A DNA stretch of 64,000 nt from Stenopsyche tienmushanensis (taxonomy: Eukaryota; Arthropoda; Insecta; Trichoptera; Stenopsychidae): positions 1,178,001-1,242,000 of the forward strand of contig WACJ01000402.1 in the NCBI GenBank assembly GCA_008973525.1. The letters run 5' to 3'. Positions 1 to 13,700 of this stretch are shown here, piece after piece. The notes beneath the pieces are model-generated. The model ran no database searches. It had not been told where the DNA came from and saw nothing but the letters and a program-made list of their open reading frames with translations. A program made the translations under genes and the position numbers. Position 1 is the first letter of the stretch. The number at the start of each line of letters is the position of its first letter.

Positions 1-1520
1 AAGTAGTAAGTTATTTCAATTCTCCATGTGTGTTTCACATATAAGCAAATGCTGAAAGCAATCGCATAGAAGTGTTTAACATTTTGAATATAAATGTAGA
101 CTTCTATCTAGATGCCTTTATATATAGTTTTTAAGTATTATAATGTTTGTATAAATGAGTGTCGAGGTATGTTTGTATTTTTGAATGATAACTAAGCCGA
201 AAAGAGCGAAAAAAATCTGCCTATGTTGCCATGTCAATTTTCGTCCTGCTGTTTCCCGTCTTCCTTGTGAGGCAGGATTTACGGTGTTATGATTTGCTAG
301 TTGGAACTGAACCCTACCTATATACCGCAGAACTAACTCGTAAGTCATAATGCACAATTGTCTCTCGGCGAGGCATTTTTCAACAATTTGCAACTCATAA
401 TATCGTGCTGTTTATTTATTTTCTTTTTGTTATTGTAATTATATTTATATCATTGTACAAAATTGACTTAAATTGTTAAATAATCCAAAATGAGAATATT
501 AGCGTCTAGTTTTTTAGGTTTGTACATAAATTAATATAAATACGTTCTAGTCAGCTTTCGAAGATCTCATCTAATTTCTAAAGTAAACATAGTCTAAAGT
601 TATGTAATTAAATCAATTATTATATATTAATGAAAATATATAGTTCAGTGAAAATATTATTTTCGTTCGGGTTTCAAATTTACTTTCTTTCTAAAAGAAT
701 TTGATTGCCTTCATTTTGAAATATCATCGGAACGAACTCAAGCATAGCTTCGTGAACAGCTGACAAATTTGTTATAACGGAACGGAAAGGGGATACTCAA
801 ACAATGAAAACAATTTTTTGGATATTGTAAGTAATATTCTAGTCTAGTCCAGATTCTTATGTGTCAATTTTGTAGTATTCATTGCATCAATAGGTAATAA
901 GTTGTTGACGTATCCATACAGCAGGTTGGCTAATGATGATGTGCAAAAGCAGGTAGTCTCCATGTTCCACTTTGATGTTTATTGATTTATAATAAACCTT
1001 TCTCTGCAAATTTAACAATATAAATCATATTAAGGATTGGCACTATGGCCATGTATCAAGAAATGTGGAAACATAATGGAATGAAATAGATGATTTTTAT
1101 AGGAAAATTATATTGTATATTTGATAAGAATACTTCAACGCATTCTCTCATTAATAATCATAATAAACGGTGTTTTCTGCCTATCTCTCGAAATATTGTT
1201 TTCTTTTACCAATTCCCATTTCTATTACACAAATGTTTATCAATTACACAAGATTTATAAGGAAAACATACTCACCTTTATTACCTGACAACTCATGAAT
1301 ATAAACAAAAGCACACACTCAACAATGATCACTCTGATGAGTATGCACTCACATGTTGAGTATACTTGCACACGTTATTTATTCGGTTTTGCCAAAAACA
1401 TGTACCGTTTTTACACTTCTTTTTAGAATGGTTATAAAAAATAAGTGGCGTATGTTTAGTAATGATTTTGAATGGATAACGTCATTCTACGAGATATGGT
1501 GGAGACAAATTTAGGTATTT
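1..1520. other. AT-rich intergenic DNA
   Basis: I see no gene here. One open frame on the minus strand (118-393) has no family resemblance, no splice partners and no biased composition, so I do not call it. The stretch is low-complexity AT-rich sequence. Confidence 0.5.
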
Positions 1521-1529
1521 CAAGCAATA

Positions 1530-1735
1530 AATGCAAAAGGCAATGAGTGAACAAGACAACGAGCAACAAAGTCGGACTCAAAATGGGTTCCATCTAAGAA
1601 AAGTGATGTGCGTTTTATAGGATTTTAAAGAGATGCTGCCAAATAATGAATTGATTACTGTGTGTATTATCAACAACTAGAGAGATTGAAACTCAATGAA
1701 ATTCATCCAGAACTCATCAATAGCCACAACGTCTC
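1530..1735 (+). mobile_element. Mariner transposase relic
   Basis: Broken frames on the plus strand give GFHLRKVM, then DFKEMLPNNELIT and a degraded stretch ending in IQNSSIATT. These match the central mariner transposase, where a 'lhpkKVM..wwDwkG..yyELLP.n.tI.sdvYcqQL' block precedes the second catalytic aspartate. In-frame stops make it dead. The same block occurs, better preserved, on the minus strand at 30850-31295. It is joined directly to a piggyBac-like fragment downstream. Confidence 0.6.
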
Positions 1736-1739
1736 TACT

Positions 1740-1935
1740 ACAACAACGACAACAATGCAAGACTTCATTCGTTATCCCATTGTCAACTGTCCATTATGAT
1801 ACTGAAGTTGTTGAAGAAGCCCAAACACCACAGGTAATCTTATTTTACAAGAAGCACAAGCGAAGTGTTGATGTTATAGACCGGATGCTTGGGGAGTATA
1901 TATACAAATGGCAGACTAATGCCCGGTGCACATGA
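1740..1935 (+). mobile_element. piggyBac-like transposase relic
   Basis: The peptide contains TPQVILFYKKHKRSVDVID followed by RMLGEY and a basic stretch. This is the conserved 'P.vv..Yn..kggVD..D.m...y...rkt.rW' segment of piggyBac (DDE_Tnp_1_7) transposases that carries the third catalytic aspartate. Only this short block is left and the frame ends soon after, so it is an inactive fragment. Confidence 0.6.
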
Positions 1936-2449
1936 GGCTAGTAGGGCAAGTGCTGGAAAGCTAGAAGGGTAGTATTTCTAGATCCGTTTTTGAGCTAAAA
2001 AATAGCTTAAAAACGAAGCCAGTTATTTTTATACAAAGGTAGAATTGCTGGTTTATTGATACAGCTTGATCTATTAGCTTGAAAACTGTTCTTTTGTATA
2101 CCAGATATAAAAGATGGGAGCTTTTTTTCTATAATATGCCAGATATTGCAGCATTGGCTTCATTCATAGTTTATAAGAATTAGAATCAGAGAACTAATCA
2201 TCTCACCGATGTTAGCTGATTAGCTGGTGATACCAAATGTAAAAGAAAATATGAATATAGAGCTTCAATCCGAGTACAAACTAATAATTATTCCACATAT
2301 GATTAACAAAAAGGTTATCAAATAAAAAACATGCAATCTTAAATTTAAGCTTCAGTAAACATTTTTTATTTAAATATTTATACAAACATATAAAAAATTT
2401 GTGACCAGGATCATAATAAATACTTTTATCTTTGGACTACATAGTAAGT

Positions 2450-4357
2450 TCAATTGAATGGACATAATTTATCATCTAATTCGTTGGTCACGATCTTGGC
2501 GTGATTTAATAATCCGAAATCGTATTGGCCATCGCGCGCTGTATGCTCAGCGCCGTGCAGAGCGGCCTCTTTTATAAATTCAACTACGACTTTTTCTGAC
2601 ACGACTGACATTTGAAGTTTTCTACCCCATGCGACGAGCGCCAACGGCTAAAAAATAAAAATTGGTACGATTTATAAATTCAACATTCGTTATATTAAAT
2701 TAACCCAAATGATAATCACCCGTTTTGAAGAGAGCATGTCATACGGCGATATAACGTGTCTATAAAGGCATTTGACGACGAGATTCCTCAGTTTTTTTAC
2801 TTCGAGTTGATTAGCACACGGATGATACAGCATCACTATGCCGCCGTGTTCTAAATTATGCAACCATCTCTGCTTGGGAAGAAAGGTATACTCTCCCCAT
2901 TTCGGCCATAGCGGTCGATGCGTTCCGCTACAAAAGCGTTAATTCAAAATTATTCATAAATAATCCAAATTCAAGCAGTATTTTGAATATCAACAATACG
3001 AAATATATATTGCAGTTACCATTAACAATCCTCGAAAGCAGATTAAATACATACAGATTATTAAGAATATAAAATGAAGCTTTATTAAACATATTCAAAG
3101 TATATTATCAAAACTTTTGAATGAAATTCCATAAATTAAACTAAGAATAATGCTACTTACAAAGTTGGAATATCGTCTGAATATGATATTGACTCATTCA
3201 TACAGGAATGAGCAGCCTGAAACATAATCATTTTTTTAATGCGCATTTTATGTTATGTATTATTTACTCAGTATACATTATTTTTCTATACCTTATACAT
3301 CGGAGGTATTTCTTCAATTTCATAAATAGGATGAATAGCTTCATTCGGAGTATAAAATGTACGTAGATTTGCACACGTATGTTTAGACGGGTCTCCAAAC
3401 CAATCTACTTCAAGTTTGGTCTGTTAAAAAGAAAAGTATATAATTAGGAATCAATATAAAACGTATAGATAGTATTGAAGAATCGAAACACACTTTAGCA
3501 TCATCACAATCTGGATTATATACGCCCATTGGAATTCTTGAATCGTGTTTGGGAGCATCACTTGGTAAGTCTTGTTGTGGAAACGATGTAGTCGGCGGAT
3601 GAGGAAACCATTTCCCAGTCCACGGTTTTATATCTGAGTCATTAGGCCGCTTATCTATAAAAATATTTACAAGCTTATTATTATGGTCATTAAGTTTGGT
3701 GATTAGCATTCAAATCATGAATTCTTGAACTAATGGTTATTGCGGTTGAAAATATGCTTAAAATAATTTTATAAACCTTGACTGCAAACCATTTGATAAG
3801 GATTATAAAAAGATAATATGTAACTAATTCAAATATTACACAGCAGTTATGAGACGCATACGATAAATTAAACAAGGGAATGCAAATATTGAACAACAAG
3901 AAAGAGGAATTAAATTTGTTCATTAATATTAACACATCTTAGACGGCTAATGTTTACAGGCAATCAGCGGGCAAAAACCATTGAAACATGATAAATACAG
4001 GATACGGCAGAGAAAATACATTATTTTAAAAATGAATAACACAAACAGTATAAGAGATGTCAGTTTTATTATTTTTTCCATGTTAGACAGTTTAGAAGTT
4101 TATTCTACCAGTTAATGAATGATTATTACTTTAAGGCGTAAATTTAACGCTTTTTAATAAATATTTAATACAATAGAAAACATAAATTTTATGAATATTT
4201 ATTAAAATATCAGATTATATTTTTAATAGATTCGTTCATTAAAAGTTTATTGCAATTTATAAGTTTGAGTGAACTTACAATGTGGTTGCCATCGAAGACC
4301 GTCCACAAATATAACCAAAAGAATATTATACAAAATAACAACTTTTGAAAAAGTCAT
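2450..4357 (-). CDS. Secreted DUF3105 / TP53I13-like protein
   Basis: Six exons join in phase to one 276-residue protein: 4357-4279, 3654-3494, 3420-3292, 3216-3161, 2927-2720, 2647-2450. The start is the first ATG after a divergent promoter region. The first 20 residues (core VVILYNILLVIFV) look like a signal peptide, so the product is probably secreted or luminal. The middle and C-terminal exons carry the DUF3105 signature: DDIPT...GTHRPLWPKWGEY, then LHNLEHGGIVMLYHP, matching the bacterial and animal block 'IPptSGpH.p.w..yG.Y..p.....vHnLEHGgvvi.Y.p'. TP53I13 in vertebrates has the same domain; its biochemical role is unclear and I do not assign one. The N-terminal half (PWTGKWFPHPPTTSFPQQD) is proline rich. 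A poly(A) signal for this strand lies at 2365-2370. All intron phases close without a frame break. Confidence 0.85.
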
Positions 4358-6600
4358 ATCGAAATGTTGATAGCATTAAAGCACTTAATTAGAACTATTT
4401 TCTAATGTCGGAAACGTTCGCCGTCAACACTCTTAAACGTCAAATGATAAACGACAATGCTGCCAACCGGTGCTTGAACGAACGTGTTATCACCGCTTGT
4501 TATCGATGGTGTAAAAATGCAAATTATATTAATTGCTAGAAAAAATCACATTATTAATAGAAGACAAAGAGCGATGTTCAATATTTAAAATAAAAACGAA
4601 TAAAATCACAATGTGAAAAAAATAATTAACGTCAATCAAGTGCAAAAAAAAGATTACATTCAATCATCTTGACATTGTGTTCTATAATTAAATTATTAAA
4701 GCAAATAGAATTTTAGCGATTAATTTAAACAATGAAACTAAATAAATACATTCGTGATGATATTTATCCTCAATGGCTACACTCGAATGAGGCTTATTTC
4801 GTATCCCGCTTTTCAGTGCTGCCAACTGTAATATTTTGAATCGTGTCTATTATCGATTAAATAGTGCGACGCGCGTTATAATAATTTCGAACGCGAAAAA
4901 AATTGAAAATATTAATAAAACAATTTTGTGGGTTGTAAATAGAGTATTATGAATGATCTTAATTTTGTGATAAAAGTATGCCAATTATGATTATGAATTG
5001 AAAAAACATTCAAATGCGATTGTTTTCTTGAATGAATACCTTATGTATTTATTTAGATTTTTGTTTTGTATAAATTATGTATGATGTAAAAGGGAGAAAT
5101 AATAAATAATGTAGCTCCCGTGCCGATTGTTGTCGGAGATTTGACGTTTGGTTAGGGTGCAATTTGGGAAGTTTGTTTTGGTCGCGGGCGCGGGTCGGAG
5201 TGTCGGGTGTCGGAAGTCAGGTGTGATGCCATGTGATGTCCTATACTGAGCTGGAGCACGGATACCAGGACTTGAGGCATTCCGCGCACTCCCCACATTT
5301 CTATGTCGGGGAAGATGGAAATATTTTGCCCGTGAGAAGTTCCGTAAGTCACTTCCTTTCGCCGAATGCCATATGCCCTTTGGCAAATCGAACGACACTG
5401 GAAAAAAGCCAAACAACGGTCCTCTCGCTCTATAAATACCGATTCAATCCGTGCAGACGTTTCGCGTTTGACGTTTCGATACTGATCGATGGCGTCTCGA
5501 GTGCACGCACACTGATCTCGCCAAACGTCCGATTCGCATGTATAAAAAAGTAATTGCTTCAATAACATTGTTCACGGTTCAAAAATAGTTTGTTATTTAA
5601 CCTCAAAACGCTCACTGAAATCACATTATCATCACACCAATGACAGCTCCAGCGACAGCCGTTCGATGGGGTGGCTTTGCTCCGACTCGCTCCTAATTGA
5701 CATTTAATCACGTTTCAATTCGAAACGAGCCATTTATAGTCGTATCTGTATAACCTCTCTTCAAAATCAATTCAAAGTGAATACAAACAAATCGTGCCTA
5801 TTTCGTAACTATTCAATCTGATATTTGATAGCAAAGAAACCTTACTTTATATTATTTAATCAATCATCTATTATTAATGCTATACGATTTTGACCCAAGA
5901 ATGTGCATTCGTCTAATTATATAGGGACATATTTATTTATTATTCTCACGAGACTGTCGACGATCGACATCTTCAATCAAAACTGTCATTTATTTCGATA
6001 TCTATGAATGAATTTCAAAATGTCTTTGTATGTCGATGTTTCAAATTTAATTATCTATAAATCTTAACATCTTGTTCAAACAAAGAGCATACTACGCGTA
6101 TCTTTATCTTTAACACATTACGTACCGGAGACGTGGGAAATCTTTTAACGTTGCGCGTATAAATGTATATTTAGATAAAACGTCAATAATTTTTCTATGA
6201 AAATACTCATTAAATATTCCGCCACCAGTATATAGATAACGTTAAGTTTAAAACGTCCTAATACTGATTTTAAATTCCGTCTGATACTTACGAATGCGTA
6301 TTATACACAAAATAATTGTTACAAACATTGTTTAATTTTGGAATTCTTGGAAATTCCTAGTGGCACTCAATCTTTTGCACGTATGAATATAAAAATAGAA
6401 TAATTCCGCTGTGAATGTCAATGCCAATTTTTTTTTGTAGTGTTAGTGATGTACATTTTTTTCTGGATATTTAGATAGTGTCAAAAAATGTTTGGCGACT
6501 GTTCAAGTGTTCTTTTTTTTTTTTGTAGATTCATTATAAAATAGTCTTTTGCCAAAAATTATTCTATGTGGAAGAAGGCTTCCTTTATTTTTATATTTTT
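4358..6600. promoter_or_regulatory. Intergenic region with a GC-richer TATA-containing block
   Basis: Between the divergent DUF3105 start and the next relic, 5120-5700 is less AT-rich than its surroundings and holds CGCTCTATAAATACC near 5427 followed by GTGCAG, which resembles a core promoter reading rightward. Open frames overlap it on both strands (5233-5553 +, 5152-5568 -), but neither resembles a known family, so the block could equally be a 5' exon, a promoter or an old insertion. The rest is AT-rich with no gene seen. Confidence 0.3.
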
Positions 6601-6609
6601 TCATATTCA

Positions 6610-7060
6610 TATACAGTATACTCTTGATTATCTGGACTAATTGGGGATGAACGTAGTCCGGATAATCGAAAATAATCATAATTGTTATAATCATAGTTTG
6701 GATTTACATACACATATAATAAATTATTTTTTATTAAAAGAATCAATAATCGATTTTGACTTTAAGCTAGTTCTTCTTTTAGAAATTGCGAAATCGCGAA
6801 TATTCAAATAAGATATATAAGTTGTCCTGAATTCCACTCTTTTTGGTTCTCAAGCCATTTCATGGTGACATCTAAACACTGAAATGCTTCAGGATGTGTA
6901 GAACCAATATTTACCCCTTCGCAAATCTCTTCTTTTTCTTCTCTTGACACATCCAAAAAAATCCAACTATCTACTACGATGTAGCAACAATCTTTTATAT
7001 TTATTTTCTTGTGAAAGCCGATAACTTTTTCTTCATTATTTTCGTCTGCTAGCAATAATC
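6610..7060 (-). mobile_element. Tigger/pogo-type transposon relic
   Basis: The minus-strand peptide at 6804-7055 contains HPEAFQCLDVTMKWLENQKE and then QLIYLI. This is the C-terminal 'sh.eA...l...l.w.e.q.e....qll..k.lrd.A' block of Tigger/jerky-like (pogo superfamily) transposases. At 6614 the plus strand begins CAGTATACTCTTGATTATC and soon repeats the motif inverted (GGATAATCGAAAA near 6660), as in Tigger terminal repeats. Upstream domains are missing, so this is a 3' fragment with its terminal repeat. Confidence 0.6.
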
Positions 7061-7256
7061 GTCATAATTGTACATAATTGAAGAGATAATAAAAGTCTTG
7101 AATCCCGGGACTTTGAAAAAGCCAGAGCTATACCATCAACTGTGAAAGCTCACAGTTTGTCTTGTAGTTATGGTAAAAATGCGTTCTTCATTTCATCTAT
7201 AGACTCACTTACGATCATCTGGAGACCTCAATGCCACTCTGGACTCAACCATACCT

Positions 7257-7475
7257 TCACTTAAATAAAACTCCATACCCAAACTTTCCAAATTGCGTTT
7301 TGAAACTGTTTATCCTCCGAGAATGTTCCAAAGATCGAAAAAAATGATAATCCATTGGAGTCAGGTCTGGTAAATAAGGGGAATATGGAAATTCTTCCAC
7401 TTCTAGAGGCATCTTTTGAACATTGGTTACCTGATTTAATTTTTTAAAATTAAAATCAACATAAATAATCAACAA
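7257..7475 (-). mobile_element. Mariner transposase C-terminal relic
   Basis: The peptide includes EEFPYSPYLPDLTPMDYHFF and then RSLEHS. The family block is 'HPPYSPDLaPsDYhlFrsl', which holds the third acidic residue of the DD34D triad. The fragment covers only the last fifth of a mariner transposase and has no intact ends that I can see. Confidence 0.75.
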
Positions 7476-7479
7476 TCAA

Positions 7480-9170
7480 AAACCCTTAACAAAAATAACA
7501 CTCTATTAACTTGTTAATATCACTGAACAATAGTTCTTTACCGTGTCTGAGTTCAAACAGGCGTCTATCAAAATTGACAAGGACTTACCGGCACCCGTAG
7601 CATCAGCCGCAATGTGTTAAGATTATAGAATTTTATTAAATATTTGTGAATTTATTGAATTGCGACATCACACGTGTCAGTGTTTAAATTGAATAAAAGC
7701 TTATATAAGCTTCTTTTCTGTTACAAATATTTGATTGACTAATTCTCACATAATTGACACAGTTATTCGAGAGGTCAAATAATTTGACTCGTATCACTTG
7801 TTATTTTGTTTTTCTTTTTCGTTAATATGGTTGAACGCTCACCGTTTGCCAGTCAACGTGTTAAATTCATTTGTGTTAATTTATATGTAATTTACATAAG
7901 CTTTTAATCAGTGAATTTGATTCCTTCAATTCGAGCGTTTAAAAATCATCAACGGTCGATAGAAATCGTTGTTGGCAGTCAGGTTCACAATCGACTGTAT
8001 CCTTTAATTCGTCCAGAATTTGGGTGACTTAATTCCACGTTTCGTCGATGTTCTCATAGTTTTCATGATATTAAATTTGTTTCCACCAAATCCGCATGGC
8101 GTAAAACACACTGGGGTCTCAATAAACCGGCATTACTTGTTTCAATTTAAACTGTAATTGCTTTTCTTCTTAGTATGTTTGCTTAAAACTTGTTTGATTA
8201 AGCCATCCGTTATAAAATTTTGAGCCTGCGAATTAATAAACGTCTTGCATATTAGGATCTTTGCTCGGGCAATGTTATAGATATGTGGTAAACATTCAGC
8301 CTCCAAGCTTTTTATTAGTTTACATTGTTGCAATAAAATGGACTATTATTTCTGTGGTTATCAATATTTATATGGAACTTGATAGCACTGGCATAGTTTG
8401 TCGAAGCATTCTCGTTGCCCATTTAATAGGAATAACTTGTGTGGAAAGTTCTACATTTATGATAGTGAACATTTGTATGTTTCCTACAATTGTATGTATA
8501 AATTACTTATGTATTTTATAAGAATTATTCATTCGTCATTCAGAAATATTCAATTTATTACCATTAATCAACTCGACCTGCATACAGTCTCGCAATTAAA
8601 CAGTCGGATTAGTAACTTGATTGTCACGGATTCAAACCTACAGGAGGTGTAGCTGGCAACCACATTTTTAAAACATATTCATTGTGAAAAACTATGTAAA
8701 AATGGTTGACAATAAAGTACATCTGAATTTTTTTTAAATTCATTTCCGCCAGAAATATCCGAGTTATAAGCTGCTGTAAATAGAAGGTTGCCATCAGAGT
8801 TTGCTATTGGCGGGAATTGTAAAAGTTACAATTTTTATTAAAAATTAATACAATATTTTGATATTATTAATAATATAGTTTTTAAGAATATAAAGCCAGT
8901 TTTGATTTAAAAAAATTAAAAAATACATGTCTTAACAAAATGTTACGATTTTTTACCATTCTTTTGCACCTTCCTTGCAATAAAAATCACATTTTAAACT
9001 ATAATATTATCTCAGAATTAGCTACATGTCGATTAGAATTAAGTATAAAATCTTTACACAAATATTTTGAATAATTGGTGTACAAATTTTTGAGTTAGAG
9101 TTCCCGCTAGTTGAAAAAAAGTTGTTTCGAGAAAAACGCGTTTGAAAATAAAATTACCGAAAACAATACC
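7480..9170. other. AT-rich intergenic DNA, no gene seen
   Basis: Several open frames of 60-90 codons occur at 8142-8652 on both strands, but they overlap each other, have no shared family and no splice-site structure. I treat them as chance frames in AT-rich DNA. Confidence 0.5.
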
Positions 9171-9175
9171 GAAAT

Positions 9176-9590
9176 TTAAGGCAGTAATAAATTATATAAA
9201 TTACCTAGCGGCTCATCAGCAATTCCAGCACCATACAGCAACTCTTCGTCTTCTTCATATGCATAATTTTGAGCTTGCATCTCCTCTTTTCGAGCTTTCC
9301 GAGCTTTCTTGGTGTCCGCTGTGCTGCGTCTATTCTGTCGGTTGATGTGCTGCTCATCCATTTGTTGTACATAAGTTCTGCGAGCCAACAAATACTTTCA
9401 GCTTGCTCATAATCATTACAAGTGGTGAATTCCCTTCATTCAATAAGGCAAAAACCAAAAATGCTGCAACCTTGATTACTTTTAGAATGTAGTTGATTTG
9501 GAGCCAATTGCCAAACGTCGAGTTGAAATATTCGTTTGCATTCTGCATGTGATCACCGAAACATCTCTTCAGTAATTCATCTTTCGACAA
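9176..9590 (-). mobile_element. Mutator-like transposase (C-terminal) relic
   Basis: Two minus-strand frames, offset by a frameshift near 9360, read as one protein. The first has LLKRCFGDHMQNANEYFNST, then NEGNSPLVMIMSKLKVFVG; the second has an Arg/Lys-rich stretch and ends in EELLYGAGIAD. This matches the C-terminal half of the insect Mutator-like transposase family, which has 'LL.rC..g.tQN.NEs.ns..W.l.pk', a glycine-rich helix, a basic region and a terminal 'YGaG'. The assignment comes from family knowledge; residues outside these blocks are poorly conserved. The upstream half is absent. Confidence 0.55.
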
Positions 9591-10075
9591 ATATTATATA
9601 TATTGGAAGAATTTATTTCTGAAGGTCGTAGGTGCAATGGAGAAAAGTGCGTTTCAGGTTCCGTTCCAAGCGTTTTAGCTTTTTTGCTGGCACTTGCATC
9701 TTCACTAAAACTTGATTGACTCTTGATGTGTTGATTTTCGTGGAAGGATCTGTTACGTGGTTTACTACATCGGTCTGTGATATGCTGTTTTCCTTTCGAA
9801 TAAGAATATATTTTGACTTCTAACTTTTAACACATACTAGGAAGGCCAAAGCTAAACTGATGATAACCAACGCTATTTGATTCAAAACTTGTGATTATCG
9901 ACAATAAACTTGTGCAGTTATAGTTTCTCACGGCTTCATTAATTCCAATTCAAATCAAAAAAGCAGCATACAATGCTGGATGTGGACTCCGTTAGTTTCA
10001 GATCTAGAAATTTTATCCGTAACAATAACAAAAATTGTTGTATAAAAATAATGTTAAACAATAGTTCCACAAGAA

Positions 10076-10115
10076 AAAGTTTTAAAATGTTCAAATACTT
10101 TCGGGTCCCCTTATA
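10076..10115. repeat. Solitary MITE end (TTAGGGGGACC family)
   Basis: The sequence TTCAAATACTTTCGGGTCCC followed by CTTATA matches the right end of the complete element at 18852-19330. I did not find the partner end nearby, so this is probably a truncated copy. Confidence 0.5.
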
Positions 10116-10665
10116 TAAATGATTTTATAGTAATTTTCAAATTGACAATGTAAATCTCATAATAATTTTTAAACCAGTTGATATATGTGTATAAAAATCT
10201 GATATATGATTCATAAATATAATGCTTTATATTTTTCGATTAGATAATACAAATAAATCTCCTACAGATATTAATCGAGCGATAGGTAATCCTATTGAAG
10301 TTCAAGTACTGAAATGAATCGCCGGCTTTCTACGCTTAAATTTTTTATCAAATAGCAAAATATTTTGAAATGGGAAAACTTACACATTATCTTTGTATGC
10401 GCCGATTAGAAACTTTCATTGATTATCGACAATTTTCAAGAATTTATTCATAAACGCATAGACAATATAACAACGCTCTGTTTGCAATGGCACTTGTTCG
10501 CTATCTTTGTAAGGTTTCTTTGTGTATGTTGGTATTAACGCTTCAACTTTACTAGGCGAAGTACTATTCTGCCGCAAAGGAAAAAGATAAAGCCATGTTA
10601 TATAAGTGCTACGTAGATGTACTTGTAAAGTAAATGTTTAGTGAGTCGTTCATAATTGTATTGAA

Positions 10666-10770
10666 ATGGAATGGACATGGTTAAAAGATTGGTGGAGACT
10701 TAAAAAGTGGAAAAAAACTAGAGCTGTTGGCGAAGAAGATATTTGCTATTGTGATGAGTGCTTCCAAAAT
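10666..10770 (+). CDS. Candidate first coding exon of the PPIP5K gene
   Basis: The reading frame starts [10 protein letters not shown] and ends CYCDECFQN just before GTCATT, a weak donor. It holds exactly 35 codons and ends in phase 0, which is the phase required by the first certain PPIP5K exon (10927). It is tryptophan rich and has no obvious family match. Support is only phase, position and composition. If it is wrong, the true start is elsewhere upstream. Confidence 0.4.
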
Positions 10771-13700
10771 GTCATTATTATTTATTAATGAATTTTTATC
10801 AGAAATCAATGTTTATTTGAGGAAAAATTAAATTTTATATACGTAGATGAATCATTTTGTAAACTTTCAAAATATGAAATAATTTTGAATGCATTTCCAA
10901 GGTTAACGTGTCTTAATTCTTTTCAGGGCGAGCTGGATATTTGCGATGGATCCGAATCCGACAATGATAACGGAAAGAAAGTGGTCGTGGGCGTCTGTGC
11001 GATGGCGAAAAAATCTCAATCCAAACCGATGAAGGAAATCCTCACCCGATTGGATGAGTTTGAATACATTAAAATGCTTGTATTCCCTGAGGAGGTTATC
11101 TTAAAGGTTCTCAATATAAAACTCTAACGTAACTGGGTGTAACAAGATACCGGCTGGCTTTATGTTTGCTACATTTGGATTTGTATTTGATGAAATATTT
11201 TTCATTCCGTGTCGAACTTGACTGTATAATATGTTCCATATGTAAATTTTTATATTTGCTATATTTCCGACTGCAATTTTTGCAAATGACTTGGTTAATC
11301 GAGAACAAAATTGATTATATTATTTTGTTGCACCCAAAATGTCTGCCATTTTTCATTCACTGCATGACTAGTGCTGCATTCACTAACATCACATAACAAT
11401 AAGTATTATGCGCAAAATCCATTTTTAAAGTTAAAAAATGTTTTAGCAATTAGTCATATTTAGGTTCATGCGTTTATTTTCTCACTTGTGTGTTAATTTT
11501 TAACATAAATACTGTGAGATCTTTCAAGTTGTTTAACACGTCGATATAAATTATCATTAGAATATAAATTAATCAGATTTTTTTCTACTAAAACTTGTAT
11601 AGTTTATCACTTTATTATAGCCAAAAGTTTAGTCGGATCTTTCACATTCAGCTCTATCATTTACCACCTTACATTCAACAAATATATATATTATAACTAA
11701 TTTAATTGATTGACTATATAAACAGAAATGAGATGCTTAGATATAGGATCTTTAAATTAGGACACTCGAGGGCATCAATTGTTTGCAGTTTATAAGTTTA
11801 AAGGCGTATGCTAGTTTTATTATGGAACAAATACGGACCGATGATTCCGCCAGACCAAAATCCGCACCAAACAGTGACTTTCTCGGGATGCATTTGGTGC
11901 TGATGTATCTCGTGTGGATTGGTATCGTCCCAAATTCGACAATTTTACTTGTTTCTCAAATAGAGCACTGATTTTGAAAATAAATTTTGATAATTTGCAC
12001 ACATTGCTCATTGCTATAACTTTCCATTGTGAATTGCCATATGTTACGGAACAATTCACAATAAATTTGATGGATGTTGCTTTAATAACATAGCTGCTGC
12101 AACCTAACAAATTTCGAGCGTCCCTATTGAAAGACTACATATAATAGATTATGCTGTGTCTTATATGAAAATGTTTTTTTACTAATGGTTTTTTTAAAGA
12201 ATTTATTAGTTTAAATGGTAATCTTTAGGTTAATATAATACAAACGTAATTTCCTTGATTTCCTTTAAACTAACAAAAAGCACGCAAACTTCTGAACCCT
12301 ATAAATACAAAAGTTTTTGTATCATCTCTAGCATTTTATGTTATATACATATTTTACATATTTTTGGCACTATCGATGATTGCCTTATAATGCTTAATGT
12401 ATACAATAGTACTTGTATAAAATTTAACATGCTTTTTGGAAAACTAACGCTTCCTTTAAAATCCTTTGAAGCAACACTACATTGTTGTTCACAAAATATC
12501 AGAGCATGTTTGTTATCTTGTGTTGTTTTTGTATTATTTACAATTGAGGATTACTGTATTTAATCAGTGTTTATCAGTAGTTTATTTGATTAAAAAAAAA
12601 AATACAAAACTCTTAAAATTGTATTATATTCAAAATATCATTTCTGACGATTTAAAAATACAATTTAAAATTCTCCACAATTGTTGATGTTTTCATTTTT
12701 ATTCAAATTATATATTACGCTAACAATGCAATTTTTTTCAGTTATAAAAATAATAATATTATACAGAGTGCTGCAGGGAAACTACCTTATTATAAAAATC
12801 AATAACAAAAACCGTATAGAAGATATCAGTTTAATTAATTTTTCATGTTACAGGGAGACTTTTAAGTTTTTATGTATTACTGAGTATCAGCTTGCTGTTT
12901 TAAGTATTTAATTTATAAAAAAGTACTAGTCAGGTGGTCAATAGTTAAAATAAATAAAATATAAGCATAGTAGTTAGAAGTAGTAAAGAAGTGTTAGTCA
13001 AATTGTATGAGCCATGTGTAATTATGTCGCATCTAAGTATTCGAACTTCGGGCGTTTAGTGCCGGCCGGGGACAATCAAACAATATTTAATTGGTCAGAC
13101 TGGGAGCAAACAGAAAAAATAGACATAGACTGGAACAAACAGGTGAAAGTCAGGTATCAAGTAATATCATATATTCAGGTCAATATCAACAAGATCAAAT
13201 GGTTCTATAGTTAAGATTGTAGTATGGGTGTAGTCAAAACAGCCCTTAGGTGGTTGGACCGCAAGCCGAGTTGTGTAACTTTGTCTTCAGATCTTAGTGT
13301 TCTTACTTTTATGTCACATAGAAAGTAGATGTGTGCGAGTATTTGCTAATTCACTTACCTTGGAAACTTGGTTTTTTGTGGTCTTACTTGTGTTACTATT
13401 CATGTTGCAGCATCAAGCCGTTTTATCTACGGCTGTCCGGAGAAGACTGGATGTTTAAACTTTGACTATTAGTCAAAGGCTTTTAAATCCTTAATTTTAT
13501 TACGAATAAGTAGCGATTGGGAACGGCACATTGGAGGTTCGCTGTTTGTCATAGGCTGCGCGTTTAGGCGATAACGAAGGACAAGGGTTGTTAAGATTTA
13601 GCAACATATTTTAATGTTACGCACGTATTTTTCGTTAGGACAAGATGAAATGGGCTTACTGATCTAGGGGACCCTGTTGGAGGGCGAAGCCCTGGTGGTG

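Noticed and set aside
5152..5568. 138-codon minus-strand open frame
   Set aside because: No family resemblance, overlaps another open frame on the plus strand, no splice or signal features.
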